This document shows positions 1-8,882 of a stretch of DNA of 64,000 bases, in pieces. How positions within the stretch are numbered: position 1 is the stretch's first letter; each line of letters begins with the position of its first letter. The stretch spans positions 178,407 to 242,406 of the forward strand of contig NZ_LMLH01000023.1 of NCBI RefSeq assembly GCF_001421885.1. Direction: 5' to 3'. A program made the position numbers and the translations under genes. Origin of the DNA: Pseudomonas sp. Leaf48 (GTDB taxonomy: Bacteria > Pseudomonadota > Gammaproteobacteria > Pseudomonadales > Pseudomonadaceae). The notes below the pieces were generated by a model that was given only the letters and a program-made list of their open reading frames with translations, had not been told where the DNA came from and did no database searches.

Positions 1-82
1 ACCACAGGGCTATGGCGAGTTCGATGCCGGTGTGCCGAAAAAATTTGTCATTGATCCACACAAGACCTTCAGCGCGGCCTGA
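1..82 (+). CDS. C-terminal fragment of an unidentified protein
   Basis: An open frame enters from the left edge and stops at TGA 80-82. The 26 visible codons end in VIDPHKTFSAA and have normal codon use for the window, so this is probably the real end of an upstream gene. No domain can be assigned from so little sequence. It lies 217 bases before an aromatic-acid-type MFS transporter and an OprD porin, so a catabolic enzyme is a reasonable guess but only inference. Confidence 0.5.
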   Translation, partial: PQGYGEFDAGVPKKFVIDPHKTFSAA

Positions 83-299
83 ACGCTGAATTTACCGGCT
101 GACTCAGACGTCCCCACGATCTGAGCACCCTGCCGCCCCGGAGTCGAATCGCCGGCTCCCGGGCACCTTGCATGCTCCACAGACCAACAAAAACAAGAAG
201 GTATCTACATGTACGCACTGTTTCCCCTGCATAGCGGGGCGGCTTCGGCTGTCCGTCGCGCCCCCTCATCCCTTACCCACAGCTTCGGAGCCTGATCAC

Positions 300-1634
300 A
301 TGAGCCAAACGATTGGGCAACAGCTGGACGAAAAACCCATGGTCAGCTTCCAGTGGGGCGTGATTGCGCTCTGCTTTCTGATCAACATGCTCGATGGCTT
401 CGATGTATTGGTGATGGCATTCACCGCCGCGTCTATTTCCGCCGACTGGGGCCTGAGTGGCATTCACCTGGGCTACCTGCTCAGCGCGGGGCTTGTCGGA
501 ATGGCGATCGGCTCGTTGTTTATCGCCCCCTGGGCCGACCGCTTCGGACGACGCCCGCTCATCCTGCTGTGTGTCGCTATCGCGGGGCTCGGCATGCTGG
601 CGTCCTCGCGGGCAACGTCCCCCGAGGTGCTGGGTGTGCTGCGGCTGATCACCGGGCTTGGCATCGGTGGCATCCTGGCCAGCAGCTATGTGGTCGCCGG
701 GGAGTACGCAAACAAGAAGTGGCGCGGTCTTGCCATCAGCCTGCAATCCACGGCCTACGCTCTGGGGGCAACAATAGGAGGCATCATCGCGGCGCAGATC
801 ATCCCTTCCATGGGGTGGCGTTCGGTGTTTTTCTACGGTGGCATCACAACGTTGCTGATCCTGCCGATCCTCGCACTCTGGTTGCCCGAGTCCCTGGCAT
901 TCCTGCTGTCCCGCCAACCCCGGAACGCGCTGAAACGCATCAATACACTGCTGCAACGCGTCGCGATCGCTTCGGTCGATCGTTTGCCCGAGGTGCGCCA
1001 GGACGCCCGTAAATCGCTGAGAGAGACGTTCGCCGAGCTCTTCTCACCAGCCCTGCTGCGTTCTACCTTGCTCATCTGGATCGCCTTCTTCCTGGTGATG
1101 TTCGGTTTCTACTTTGTAATGAGCTGGACGCCAAGGCTGCTGGTTTCTGCTGGCCTGTCGAACCAACAGGGAATCACTGGCGGCGTGATGCTCAACATCG
1201 GCGGCATTCTCGGCACGTCGCTGATCGGCTTGCTGGCGGCGCGTTTTCGCCTGTCGCGAGTGCTGATGGCCTACCTGCTGATCAATGCGGTACTGCTGGC
1301 TGTGTTCGTGCAGTTCACGACCATCCCGAACCTGGCCTTCGCCCTGGTCCTGTTGATCGGAATCTTTGTCAACGGCTGCGTCGCCGGGCTCTATGCCCTG
1401 ACCCCGACCATCTACAACGCCACCCAGCGTGTCACCGGCCTGGGTTGGGGGATTGGTATCGGCCGCGCGGGGGCGATTCTCTCGCCATTGGTAGCTGGCC
1501 GGTTGATCGATGCCCAGTGGCAACCCGCCGACCTTTACTTGCTGTTTGCCCTGGCTTTCGTCTTCGCGGCCCTCGTCGTCTGGCTGTTGAAGCCGCTGCG
1601 GCTAGTGCAACTGAGTACTGCGTCAAACGCCTGA
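300..1634 (+). CDS. MFS transporter, aromatic acid:H+ symporter (AAHS) type
   Basis: A 444-residue inner-membrane carrier with twelve predicted hydrophobic segments in two six-helix halves. It carries the family signature LDGFD in the first helix (about residue 31) and the loop 2-3 motif DRFGRRP, which place it with PcaK/BenK/MhpT-like proton symporters for aromatic acids. The ATG at 300 was preferred over upstream starts because GGAG lies nine bases before it and the protein then begins just ahead of the first helix. The OprD porin follows by 38 bases, suggesting an outer-plus-inner membrane uptake pair. The substrate cannot be read from sequence. Confidence 0.88.
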   Translation: MSQTIGQQLDEKPMVSFQWGVIALCFLINMLDGFDVLVMAFTAASISADWGLSGIHLGYLLSAGLVGMAIGSLFIAPWADRFGRRPLILLCVAIAGLGMLASSRATSPEVLGVLRLITGLGIGGILASSYVVAGEYANKKWRGLAISLQSTAYALGATIGGIIAAQIIPSMGWRSVFFYGGITTLLILPILALWLPESLAFLLSRQPRNALKRINTLLQRVAIASVDRLPEVRQDARKSLRETFAELFSPALLRSTLLIWIAFFLVMFGFYFVMSWTPRLLVSAGLSNQQGITGGVMLNIGGILGTSLIGLLAARFRLSRVLMAYLLINAVLLAVFVQFTTIPNLAFALVLLIGIFVNGCVAGLYALTPTIYNATQRVTGLGWGIGIGRAGAILSPLVAGRLIDAQWQPADLYLLFALAFVFAALVVWLLKPLRLVQLSTASNA

Positions 1635-1672
1635 TCCGGGCAAACCATAAGAACAAGATCTGGACAAATAAC

Positions 1673-2950
1673 ATGAAAATCACAATCAAATGCCCGGGGC
1701 TCTATTGCCTGGGCATGGCGACAGCCTGCGCCTCGTCCACCGTATACGCAGGGTTCGTGGACGACAGCAGCGTTAACCTGACGACGCGCAATTACTACCT
1801 GGACCGGGATTACAAAGGAACCAGCCCTTATTCCGCCGCTCGTGAATGGGCCCAGGGGTTTATCCTCAAGGCCAATTCCGGCTTCACTGAAGGGACCGTG
1901 GGTTTCGGCATGGACCTCACGGGCATGCTGGGACTCAAGCTGGACTCGTCGCCCGATCGCACCGGTACCCAGCTCCTGCCCTTCAACCCGCAGACCCGTG
2001 AAGTCGCAGACGAATATTCAGAGTTGGGCGTAGCGCTCAAGGCGAAGATATCGAAGACCCGGCTATCGGTGGGCACGCAGTTCCCTGCCCTGCCGGTGAT
2101 CACAGCAAGCCCTGCACGTTTACTGCCGCAATCCTTTCGTGGCGCCTATGCCGTTTCCGATGACATTGACAACCTGACGCTGCACTCCGGGCGCATGGAT
2201 CGAGTGAACCTGCGGGACTCTACTGACTATCAACCGATATCACTGGCGTCGCCCAACGGTCGGTTCAGGAAGGGCGCGAGCTCCGAGCGGTTTGACTTCA
2301 TTGGTGGCGACTATCATTGGTCCGACGCATTGACGCTTCGCTATTTTCACGCCGAATTAAGGGATTTATACACGCAGGACCTTGCAGTGGGCATCCACCT
2401 GCTCCCCCTAGGGCCTGGCAAACTGAAAACAGACGTTCGGGTCTTCAACAGTCGTGAAAACGGCCGGGCAGAAGCCGGCAAAGTAGACAACCTGAACGCC
2501 GGCGCCATGTTCAGCTACCAGCTAGGCGCCCACACCCTGGGCATGGGTTACATGCACCAGACCGGCGACACGGCATTACCTTACATTGCTGGCGGAGAGC
2601 CCGCTGTGCTCAGCGACGGCACTTTAAGTGCAGACTTCGTCAATCCGAAGGAGCGGACCTGGGTGGCGCGCTACGACTACAACTTCGCCGCGGTGGGTCT
2701 ACCGGGGCTGACCGGCATGGTTCGCTATTTGCGAGGTACCAATATCGACCTGCCGCAACTGGGGGGCAGCGACCTGACGGAGTCGTCTAAAGACCTGGAG
2801 TTGGCTTACGTCATTCAGTCAGGCCCGGCAAAGGGCCTCGCTCTGCGCTTGCGCAATGCGTTCTATCGCAACGAGCAAAGCGCAGCCTCGACATTCCGAA
2901 GTGACAACGAAACCCGAGTCAACATCGACTACACGCTCAAGGTCTGGTAA
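1673..2950 (+). CDS. OprD-family outer membrane porin
   Basis: A 425-residue protein with a signal peptide ending near residue 26 (TVYA before GFVDD), then the usual OprD opening with a RNYY motif, alternating beta-strand pattern and a C-terminal aromatic residue (LKVW) as expected for Bam-dependent insertion. OprD porins form 18-stranded monomeric channels for small acids or basic amino acids; the BenF/VanP-like subgroup sits beside aromatic-acid carriers, matching the MFS gene directly upstream. The chosen ATG gives the intact signal peptide; its Shine-Dalgarno sequence is weak (GGACA), which may mean coupling to the upstream gene. Confidence 0.87.
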   Translation: MKITIKCPGLYCLGMATACASSTVYAGFVDDSSVNLTTRNYYLDRDYKGTSPYSAAREWAQGFILKANSGFTEGTVGFGMDLTGMLGLKLDSSPDRTGTQLLPFNPQTREVADEYSELGVALKAKISKTRLSVGTQFPALPVITASPARLLPQSFRGAYAVSDDIDNLTLHSGRMDRVNLRDSTDYQPISLASPNGRFRKGASSERFDFIGGDYHWSDALTLRYFHAELRDLYTQDLAVGIHLLPLGPGKLKTDVRVFNSRENGRAEAGKVDNLNAGAMFSYQLGAHTLGMGYMHQTGDTALPYIAGGEPAVLSDGTLSADFVNPKERTWVARYDYNFAAVGLPGLTGMVRYLRGTNIDLPQLGGSDLTESSKDLELAYVIQSGPAKGLALRLRNAFYRNEQSAASTFRSDNETRVNIDYTLKVW

Positions 2951-3170
2951 CTGACGGGAGCCATCCAGCGTTCAAGCCAAGGAAAGCGCGCTCGGAAAAA
3001 AGGAAGCGAAGCAGCGGTTGGCCCACAGGAGATGTGCCGACTTGTTGAAAATGTAACGTCCCTGACTGGCCTGCGGCATTGCTTGTGCTTGGGCCGGCAG
3101 GGAGCATGCAGCATGATGGGACAACTGTCCCTCGTGCCGGCATGCGCCCTCCTCCTGACGATCCCGAAAC

Positions 3171-3854
3171 CTAGATGGCAGCCCTGCGCGTAGCGGCGAA
3201 CGCACTCGTGCCCAGCCAGCGCCACAAATTCTGCGCATCCTGCTCGGCGCCCTCTACTCGCAGCTCCCGCGACTGCAGAACCTCCTTCGACGTGCGGTCC
3301 CCCGTCCACACTTCGGTCAACGCGCGCACGCTGGAGTCCACGACGAGCGTCAGTTCGCGGCCGGGGTCGTCGCGGCAAAGATCCGCCACGCCCTGTTCGA
3401 CCACCAGCCACCATTCTTGCTCGCCCGAACGTGCGTCGCGGAACCTGAAGTGGATGACCACCGGCCGGGACGGGAATGTCTCGAGGCGCACGAATCGGCG
3501 CACGTCCCACATCAGCAGGCCCGCGTCGAGCTGGTCATCGCGCAAGCGGCTGCCGATCCAGCGCGCCCCCCAGTGGCCTAGCGCCAATATGATGGGGCGC
3601 AGTTCCTCTCCCGCCTCGGTCAGGTTGTACTCCCAGACTTTGCCGGCGGCCGTGCGATGGATGACACCGATCTCTTCCAGATGGCGCAGCCGTTGTGCCA
3701 GCAGGCTGGTGGACATCCGTGGTACGCCGCGGTGCAGTTCGTTGAAGCGCTTACTGCCACACATCAGCTCGCGCACAACCAATGGCGTCCAGCGCTCGCA
3801 CAGTGCCTGCGCACCGCGTGCGACCGTGCAGAACTGACCGTAGCTTTCGTCCAT
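3171..3854 (-). CDS. HxlR-family transcriptional regulator with C-terminal SCP2-like domain
   Basis: A 227-residue regulator, about twice the length of a minimal HxlR protein. Residues 1-110 form the winged helix (LCERWTPLVVRELM opens the domain; the recognition part includes STSLLAQRLRHLEE). Residues about 130-220 resemble the sterol-carrier-protein-2-like module found in some longer HxlR proteins and could bind a hydrophobic effector. The start was set at the ATG preceded by GGAG with eight bases of spacing. It is divergent from the nitrilase gene with 103 bases between the starts, so it probably controls that gene and itself. The ligand is unknown. Confidence 0.82.
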   Translation of the reverse strand: MDESYGQFCTVARGAQALCERWTPLVVRELMCGSKRFNELHRGVPRMSTSLLAQRLRHLEEIGVIHRTAAGKVWEYNLTEAGEELRPIILALGHWGARWIGSRLRDDQLDAGLLMWDVRRFVRLETFPSRPVVIHFRFRDARSGEQEWWLVVEQGVADLCRDDPGRELTLVVDSSVRALTEVWTGDRTSKEVLQSRELRVEGAEQDAQNLWRWLGTSAFAATRRAAI

Positions 3855-3957
3855 CGCCTGTACTCCGCACCTGCAACGCTTCAGATTCTGAACTAGCCCC
3901 ACGACTTCGCCGCGCGCACGCTCAAGCCTTCGAAAGCCAATCGCCCAGGAGTACGCC

Positions 3958-4899
3958 ATGAGCAAGATAGCGATCATTCAACGTCCGCCCGTGCTGCTCG
4001 ATCGCAGTGCGACGATCGCCCGAGCTGTGCAATCGGTCGCTGAGGCCGCGGCGGCAGGTGCCTCGCTGATTGTTTTACCCGAATCGTATATTCCAGGTTA
4101 TCCGGCATGGATCTGGCGGCTGGCGGCAGGAAGAAACGGGGCTGTCATGGGCCAGTTGCATGCACAGCTACAGGCCAACGCTGTCGATATCGCCAGCGGT
4201 GACCTGCGCGACTTGTGCGAGGCCGCCAGCGTTCATGCCGTGACAATCGTGTGCGGCATCAATGAATGCGAGCGCGGGAATGGCGGCGGCACCCTCTTCA
4301 ACAGCGTAGTCGTTATCGGTGCCAACGGTGAAGTGATCAACCGGCACCGCAAGCTGATGCCGACCAATCCCGAGCGTATGGTGCATGGCTTTGGCGATGC
4401 AGCCGGATTGCGTACGGTCGAGACACCGGTCGGCAGGGTCGGCACGCTCATCTGCTGGGAAAACTATATGCCCCTGGCACGCTATGCCCTGTATGCCCAG
4501 GGGGTGGAAATCTACGTCGCCCCGACGTACGACTGTGGCGAGGGTTGGATCAGCACCATGCGTCACATTGCGCTCGAAGGCCGCTGCTGGGTGCTCGGCA
4601 GCGGCACCTCGCTGCGTGGCAGTGATATTCCCCAGGACGTTCCAGCGCTTGCGCAACTGTTCCCCGATCCGGATGAATGGATCAACGACGGCGACTCGGT
4701 GGTGGTCGATCCCCAGGGCCGGATCGTGGCCGGTCCGTTACACCGGGAGGCGGCCATATTGTATGCGGACATCGACGTTGCACTCGTAGCGCCAGCGCGG
4801 CGCACGCTCGACGTTGCCGGGCACTATGGGCGCCCTGACATTTTCGAACTACAGGTGCGACGCACGCCGACGACGGCAGTGCACTACGTCGACGCGTAA
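3958..4899 (+). CDS. Nitrilase-family carbon-nitrogen hydrolase
   Basis: A 313-residue cytoplasmic hydrolase with the complete Glu-Lys-Cys triad: E42 in LPESYIPGYP, K132 in RHRKLMPT and C166 in LICWENYMPL. CWENYMPL is characteristic of true nitrilases (nitrile to carboxylic acid plus ammonia) rather than amidases or N-carbamoylases. It is somewhat shorter than many characterised arylacetonitrilases of about 350 residues because it lacks a long C-terminal tail. The ATG has AGGAG at good spacing. Downstream is a GFA-domain gene, upstream a divergent HxlR regulator, suggesting an inducible nitrile or cyanide-related response; the substrate is not determined. Confidence 0.87.
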   Translation: MSKIAIIQRPPVLLDRSATIARAVQSVAEAAAAGASLIVLPESYIPGYPAWIWRLAAGRNGAVMGQLHAQLQANAVDIASGDLRDLCEAASVHAVTIVCGINECERGNGGGTLFNSVVVIGANGEVINRHRKLMPTNPERMVHGFGDAAGLRTVETPVGRVGTLICWENYMPLARYALYAQGVEIYVAPTYDCGEGWISTMRHIALEGRCWVLGSGTSLRGSDIPQDVPALAQLFPDPDEWINDGDSVVVDPQGRIVAGPLHREAAILYADIDVALVAPARRTLDVAGHYGRPDIFELQVRRTPTTAVHYVDA

Positions 4900-4948
4900 A
4901 GGCGGCGATTCATGCCAAGCGCCTGACAATTGAGCGAGGAGTCATACC

Positions 4949-5383
4949 ATGAGTACTGAACGGTCTTACACGGGCAGTTGTTTTTGCGGCGCCGTCGAGT
5001 TCACCGTCAGCGGCGAGCCGGTCGCCATGGGGTATTGCCATTGCGCGTCGTGCCGGCATTGGTCAGCAGGGCCGGTCAATGCCTTCACGCTATGGAAACC
5101 CGAGGCAGTGCAAGTCACCCGGGGGGCTGACAACATTGGTACCTACAACAAGACAGTGCAGAGTTACCGCAAGTGGTGCAAGAACTGTGGCGGGCATCTG
5201 TTCACTGAACACCCGGGCATGGGGCTCATCGATGTGTATGCGGCGGTCATCCCGGACCTCGAGTATTGCCCAGGCGTACACGTTCACTATCAAGAGAGCG
5301 TATTGCGCATCAAGGACGGGTTGCCCAAGTTGAAGGACATCCCGTTGGAATCCGGCGGATCGGGGATCGTTTTGGACGAGTAG
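4949..5383 (+). CDS. GFA/CENP-V family zinc protein
   Basis: A 144-residue protein with the metal-binding cysteine sets of the GFA (glutathione-dependent formaldehyde-activating enzyme-like) fold: SCFCGAV near residue 11, CHCASCRHW near 31 and WCKNCGGHLF near 77. The family has been linked to S-hydroxymethylglutathione formation, though many members have no proven activity. It starts 49 bases after the nitrilase and has its own GAGGAG. Co-transcription with the nitrilase is likely. Whether it handles an aldehyde released from nitriles is speculation. Confidence 0.85.
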   Translation: MSTERSYTGSCFCGAVEFTVSGEPVAMGYCHCASCRHWSAGPVNAFTLWKPEAVQVTRGADNIGTYNKTVQSYRKWCKNCGGHLFTEHPGMGLIDVYAAVIPDLEYCPGVHVHYQESVLRIKDGLPKLKDIPLESGGSGIVLDE

Positions 5384-5472
5384 CACTGGAGGCCTTTTTT
5401 CCGCCAGTCGGGGCGGACAAACTTCCTTTGCCCCTTTGATATCCATATCTCAGGACAGTGGAGGAAAGTGAT

Positions 5473-5688
5473 ATGAATATCGACGACACCAAAAAAAACA
5501 CCGACTCAAACGCCCCGCCCACCGATTCTTCCGGCACAACCGTCAATGTGGTCGAAAGGGATCTGCGTGATAGCGAGGGAGTCGATCAGACCGTTACGCC
5601 CTCTTCTTCTGAAACAGAGGAACAGGACGAAGAAGAGCAGCAGCGAAAAATTGACGAGATCGAGCGCAAGGTTGCCGATGGCAACTAG
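5473..5688 (+). CDS. Small acidic hypothetical protein
   Basis: A 71-residue hydrophilic protein, rich in Asp, Glu, Ser and Thr, with a Glu/Gln run (EEQDEEEQQRKIDEIERK) near the C terminus that could form a short helix. It has no signal peptide or membrane segment and looks mostly disordered. The ATG at 5473 sits five bases after GAGGAAA, which decides the start. A hairpin follows the stop. Function unknown; small disordered proteins like this occur in pseudomonads beside stress genes. Confidence 0.62.
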   Translation: MNIDDTKKNTDSNAPPTDSSGTTVNVVERDLRDSEGVDQTVTPSSSETEEQDEEEQQRKIDEIERKVADGN

Positions 5689-5700
5689 ATGATGGCCGAG

Positions 5701-5725
5701 CGGGAGGTCGAGTGACGGCCTCCCG
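5701..5725 (+). terminator. Putative terminator hairpin
   Basis: CGGGAGG (5701-5707) and CCTCCCG (5719-5725) form a 7-bp perfect stem thirteen bases after the stop of the small acidic gene, followed by a short pyrimidine-rich stretch (TGCTTTCCC). The T-run is weak, so termination may be partial. It lies between convergent small genes. Confidence 0.5.
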
Positions 5726-5743
5726 TGCTTTCCCAAAAGTGTC

Positions 5744-5920
5744 TCAGCGCCTGTCGTCCGATAGTGGAGTGGGTTCGTCGGCCTCCGGCATTTCCCTGCC
5801 CGGCGCTTCCCGACTGTCCGGACGCTCATCGTCGGGTTTTGTCAGTGGGTCGTAGCGATCCGGAGCCTCCGGGTCTGGTTCATTGACGCCTTGCACCTGG
5901 TATGGCGAGTTGCTGGTCAT
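5744..5920 (-). CDS. Small proline- and acid-rich hypothetical protein
   Basis: A 58-residue hydrophilic protein rich in Pro, Asp, Glu and Arg, with no predicted fold, signal peptide or membrane segment. The ATG at 5920 was chosen because AGAGGTGG lies just upstream; a GTG six bases earlier would overlap that ribosome-binding site. It is convergent with the acidic 71-residue gene across the 5701 hairpin. No function can be given. Confidence 0.55.
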   Translation of the reverse strand: MTSNSPYQVQGVNEPDPEAPDRYDPLTKPDDERPDSREAPGREMPEADEPTPLSDDRR

Positions 5921-5949
5921 ATCCACCTCTTTGCAACTGGAACCCGGAC

Positions 5950-6050
5950 TGTAGGAGCGAGCATGCTCGCGATGAGCCTGAGTGCGCCGCGGGGTGTCAG
6001 GTTTCCAGCGTTATCGTTGGCGACCATCGCGAGCGTGCTCGCTCCTACAG
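5950..6050. repeat. REP pair (extragenic palindrome doublet)
   Basis: Two copies of the Pseudomonas REP core face each other: TGTAGGAGCGAGCATGCTCG at 5950 and its inverted partner ending GCTCGCTCCTACAG at 6050, with about 50 bases between them. Each copy is itself palindromic. Such elements are mobilised by RAYT transposases elsewhere in the genome; none is seen here. The right copy overlaps the last codons of the DUF72 gene. Confidence 0.85.
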
Positions 6051-6772
6051 AAATGCGAGAGCGTCAAGGCATTGCCGAGTGCAGCGCCGCTGGCTGTGTT
6101 GTCGAAAATGCACCAGGTCGCTTCGCAAGTACCGCTAGGCGTCTGTAGTTCATCCGCCAGAATCCGCAGCGCTGGCACCTCATAGGGGCTGAAGTAGATT
6201 CGCGGCGAGCCATGCAGCCTCCAATACCGCAATCCCGGCCAGCCCGCCGGTGCCGCGTCACCAGCGATGCGTGAAGGATCGACCGCCGCCCGGGCAACCC
6301 GGTATTCCTGCAGCAGCGGCTCGGCATCGCGCCAGGATTCATGCCTGGGTTCCAGCACCACATGGCCGTCATGCAATCGTCTGAGTTCGATGAAAAAAGC
6401 TTCAGAGATATCACGATCGAATACCAGCGAAGGCGGCAATTGCACCAGCAGGCAACCCAGTCGATCGTTCAATCCGCAACACTGCCAGACAAACGCTTCA
6501 AGTTCCCGGGCACACCCCTGCAGACGCCGTTCGTGAGTGATCAACTTCGGCACCTTCACGCAGAAACGAAACCCCTTGGGCACCGACTCAGCCCAGCGTT
6601 CGTAGGTTTGCCGACGGTGCGGGCGATAGAACGAGCTGTTGATCTCCACGCCGCCAAGCTGCGCTGCATAGCGTTGCAAGTGAGTTCCGGCCACCGGGAA
6701 GGCAGGCAAATGCTCGCGCCCAAGCTGCCAGCCTGCACATCCGATGAAAATCGCTGGATTGTTCAACTGCAT
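6011..6772 (-). CDS. DUF72 (YecE-like) protein with REP-encoded C terminus
   Basis: A 253-residue DUF72 protein. The family TIM-barrel signatures are visible: IGCAGW at the start, VEINSSFYRPHRRQTYERWAE near 42, FRFCVKVPKLITH near 67 and a late RLHG. The biochemical role of the family is not established. The last twelve codons (CRSEHARDGRQR) lie inside the adjacent REP element, so the natural end was probably altered when the repeat inserted. The ATG at 6772 directly abuts CCAGGAG; the TTG two codons later (6766) has better spacing and may be the real start. Confidence 0.82.
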   Translation of the reverse strand: MQLNNPAIFIGCAGWQLGREHLPAFPVAGTHLQRYAAQLGGVEINSSFYRPHRRQTYERWAESVPKGFRFCVKVPKLITHERRLQGCARELEAFVWQCCGLNDRLGCLLVQLPPSLVFDRDISEAFFIELRRLHDGHVVLEPRHESWRDAEPLLQEYRVARAAVDPSRIAGDAAPAGWPGLRYWRLHGSPRIYFSPYEVPALRILADELQTPSGTCEATWCIFDNTASGAALGNALTLSHFCRSEHARDGRQR

Positions 6773-6941
6773 CTCCTGGCGGCGTCATGTCCAAGGTTGA
6801 ATCGATCGACCGTGCAGAGTTCGATTTATCTGCGCTACCTGATAGTTGTCTGCGGACACCGGGCTTACCTTTCCTCATCTCGATGGAACCCTGCAGACAG
6901 GCCGTTCTCTATCGCAGACCATCAGACAGGAGCACATCATC

Positions 6942-7418
6942 ATGATCGACCAGGCAACCGGAATGCGGCCGGGCGAGCGCTACAGCGTTGAAAGCCGTGA
7001 ACGTACGCCACATTTCCCCGGCTTTTTCCTCGATGGAAAGTATTACCTGGGCCCCGAACTGCAGACAGCGGTCGGCTGGCTCGAAGGCCGGCAGTTCCTG
7101 TATGACCAACTGGACCCTGGCGGTGAGCCTGTCTATCCGGGGCGGGTCGCCGGCACCATCGAGAACCTGACCCTGATCCTGGGCGATGGTGCCCGCCTGC
7201 AACTGCACCTGATGGAGTATGAGTCGCAGCAATCGCCGCCCTACTATGCAACCGATGAAATTGTGCGCAATGCCGTGGACACGTTCGAGCTGGAAACCGA
7301 CACCCCAAAGCCTGCGCCGATTCGTCCTTCGGCGCTGCTGGTGGTCGGCGCCGCGCTGTTGGTCAGCGGTGCCCTGCTTGCACTCAATCGACTTGGCAGG
7401 CGCCGCTCGGGCCCCTAG
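6942..7418 (+). CDS. Hypothetical protein with C-terminal membrane anchor
   Basis: A 158-residue protein: a soluble part of about 125 residues with no domain I recognise, then one hydrophobic segment (SALLVVGAALLVSGALLALN, about 131-150) followed by a positive tail GRRRSGP. This layout fits a tail-anchored inner-membrane protein with the bulk in the cytoplasm. The ATG follows ACAGGAG at usable spacing. It is divergent from the DUF72 gene and convergent with the zinc dehydrogenase. Function unknown. Confidence 0.65.
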   Translation: MIDQATGMRPGERYSVESRERTPHFPGFFLDGKYYLGPELQTAVGWLEGRQFLYDQLDPGGEPVYPGRVAGTIENLTLILGDGARLQLHLMEYESQQSPPYYATDEIVRNAVDTFELETDTPKPAPIRPSALLVVGAALLVSGALLALNRLGRRRSGP

Positions 7419-7438
7419 CGCTCGACATTACAGCGTCG

Positions 7439-8689
7439 CTACAAGGTGGTGACCCCTCGATCGGCAAACACCGGGACGGTCTCGGTGTCTTCAATGGGCT
7501 CGGTCAGCAGCGTATTGGTCGCCCCCGGAATCAGGATCACCTTGCGGCAGTCCTGCTGGCACTTGTCGAAGATCTCGTAGCCTTCAGCCGCCTGCTCCAG
7601 GGAGAGACGGTGCGTGACGATTGCCTCTGGGTTCAACCGGCCGAGCTCGATGTGCTCCAGCAGTTCAGGCAGAAAGCGCTGCACGTGGGTTTGCCCCATC
7701 TTGAATGTCAGGCCCTTGTCAAACGCATCGCCGAACATGAAGCCATGGATGAATCCAGCGTAGACACCGGGCACGCTCACCACACCGCCACGGCGCACCG
7801 TGGCGATGCATTGGCGCAAGGCTTTGCCGCTGCTGCCCTCGAGCTTCAAGGTCGCCAGCACGGTCTCGGTAGTACTGCCCTTGGCTTCGAATCCTACCGC
7901 GTCGATCACGGCGTCCACCCCGCGCATGCCTGTGGTCTGGCGAATAATGGTATCGGCGGGATCGTCATCGTCCTCGAAATTGATCGGGATCACCCCGTAG
8001 GTTTTCTCGGCATAGGCCAGTCGATAGTCATGATCGTCGACCATGAAAATCCGTTCAGCACCGAGCATCCGCGCACAAGCTGCGCAGAGCAGGCCTACCG
8101 GTCCGGCGCCGTAGATTGCCAGGCTGGAACCCTGGCCAATGCCGGCATTTCGCACCGCTTGCCAGGCCGTCGGCAGAATATCGGAGAGAAACAATACTTT
8201 CTCGTCCGCCAGAATGCCGGGCACCTTGAACGGCCCGGTATTGGCTTTTGGCACGCGCACAAGTTCAGCCTGGCCGCCGGGTACGCCGCCATACAGGCGG
8301 CTGTAACCAAATAGCGCAGCGCCCGGCGGGATAGATTTCTTGTTGAGGTTGGCACCGCGTCCATCGTTGGTGGTTTCGCAGGCCGCGTACTGCTCCAGCT
8401 GGCAGAAGAAGCATTCGCCACAGGCGATCACGAACGGAATGACCACACGATCACCGCGCTGCACCCGGGTCACCGCCGAGCCGGTCTCTTCGACGATGCC
8501 CATGAACTCATGACCAAAAATATCGCCGTGCTCCACGGTGGGAATCTTGCCGCGATACAGGTGCAGGTCCGAACCGCAGATCGCTGTGGCGGTGACGCGC
8601 AGGATGATGTCGTCAGCCTGTTCGATGACCGGATCGGGGACAGTGTCGACTTTGACTTTATGGGCGCCGTGATAGGTCATTGCTCGCAT
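7439..8689 (-). CDS. Zinc-dependent dehydrogenase, formaldehyde dehydrogenase-like
   Basis: A 416-residue medium-chain dehydrogenase. Catalytic-zinc ligands appear in [11 protein letters not shown] and GHEFMG, the structural-zinc cysteines in [15 protein letters not shown], and the Rossmann loop as [10 protein letters not shown] followed by VDDHD, whose acidic residue favours NAD. Length and the insert around the structural zinc match the glutathione-independent formaldehyde dehydrogenase/FdhA-like subgroup, many members of which oxidise other alcohols. Two in-frame ATGs exist; the second (8689) has AAGGAG at eight bases and is preferred over the one at 8695. It appears monocistronic. Confidence 0.86.
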   Translation of the reverse strand: MRAMTYHGAHKVKVDTVPDPVIEQADDIILRVTATAICGSDLHLYRGKIPTVEHGDIFGHEFMGIVEETGSAVTRVQRGDRVVIPFVIACGECFFCQLEQYAACETTNDGRGANLNKKSIPPGAALFGYSRLYGGVPGGQAELVRVPKANTGPFKVPGILADEKVLFLSDILPTAWQAVRNAGIGQGSSLAIYGAGPVGLLCAACARMLGAERIFMVDDHDYRLAYAEKTYGVIPINFEDDDDPADTIIRQTTGMRGVDAVIDAVGFEAKGSTTETVLATLKLEGSSGKALRQCIATVRRGGVVSVPGVYAGFIHGFMFGDAFDKGLTFKMGQTHVQRFLPELLEHIELGRLNPEAIVTHRLSLEQAAEGYEIFDKCQQDCRKVILIPGATNTLLTEPIEDTETVPVFADRGVTTL

Positions 8690-8882
8690 GGTCATTGCTC
8701 CTTAGCCGGGTTGGCATATGAATAAGGGCAAGGTGCTGAACCGGCGGTTCCTTTTTTTCACTGTGACTAGCGATCAATGGTCAGCCCCGGGGCTGTGCGC
8801 AAAAAGTTGCAACCAATGCGAAAGGGCTCCGGTCGACATCCCAAAGCCATGTAACTGATGCATGGGTCATGGGGAGCCGCAA

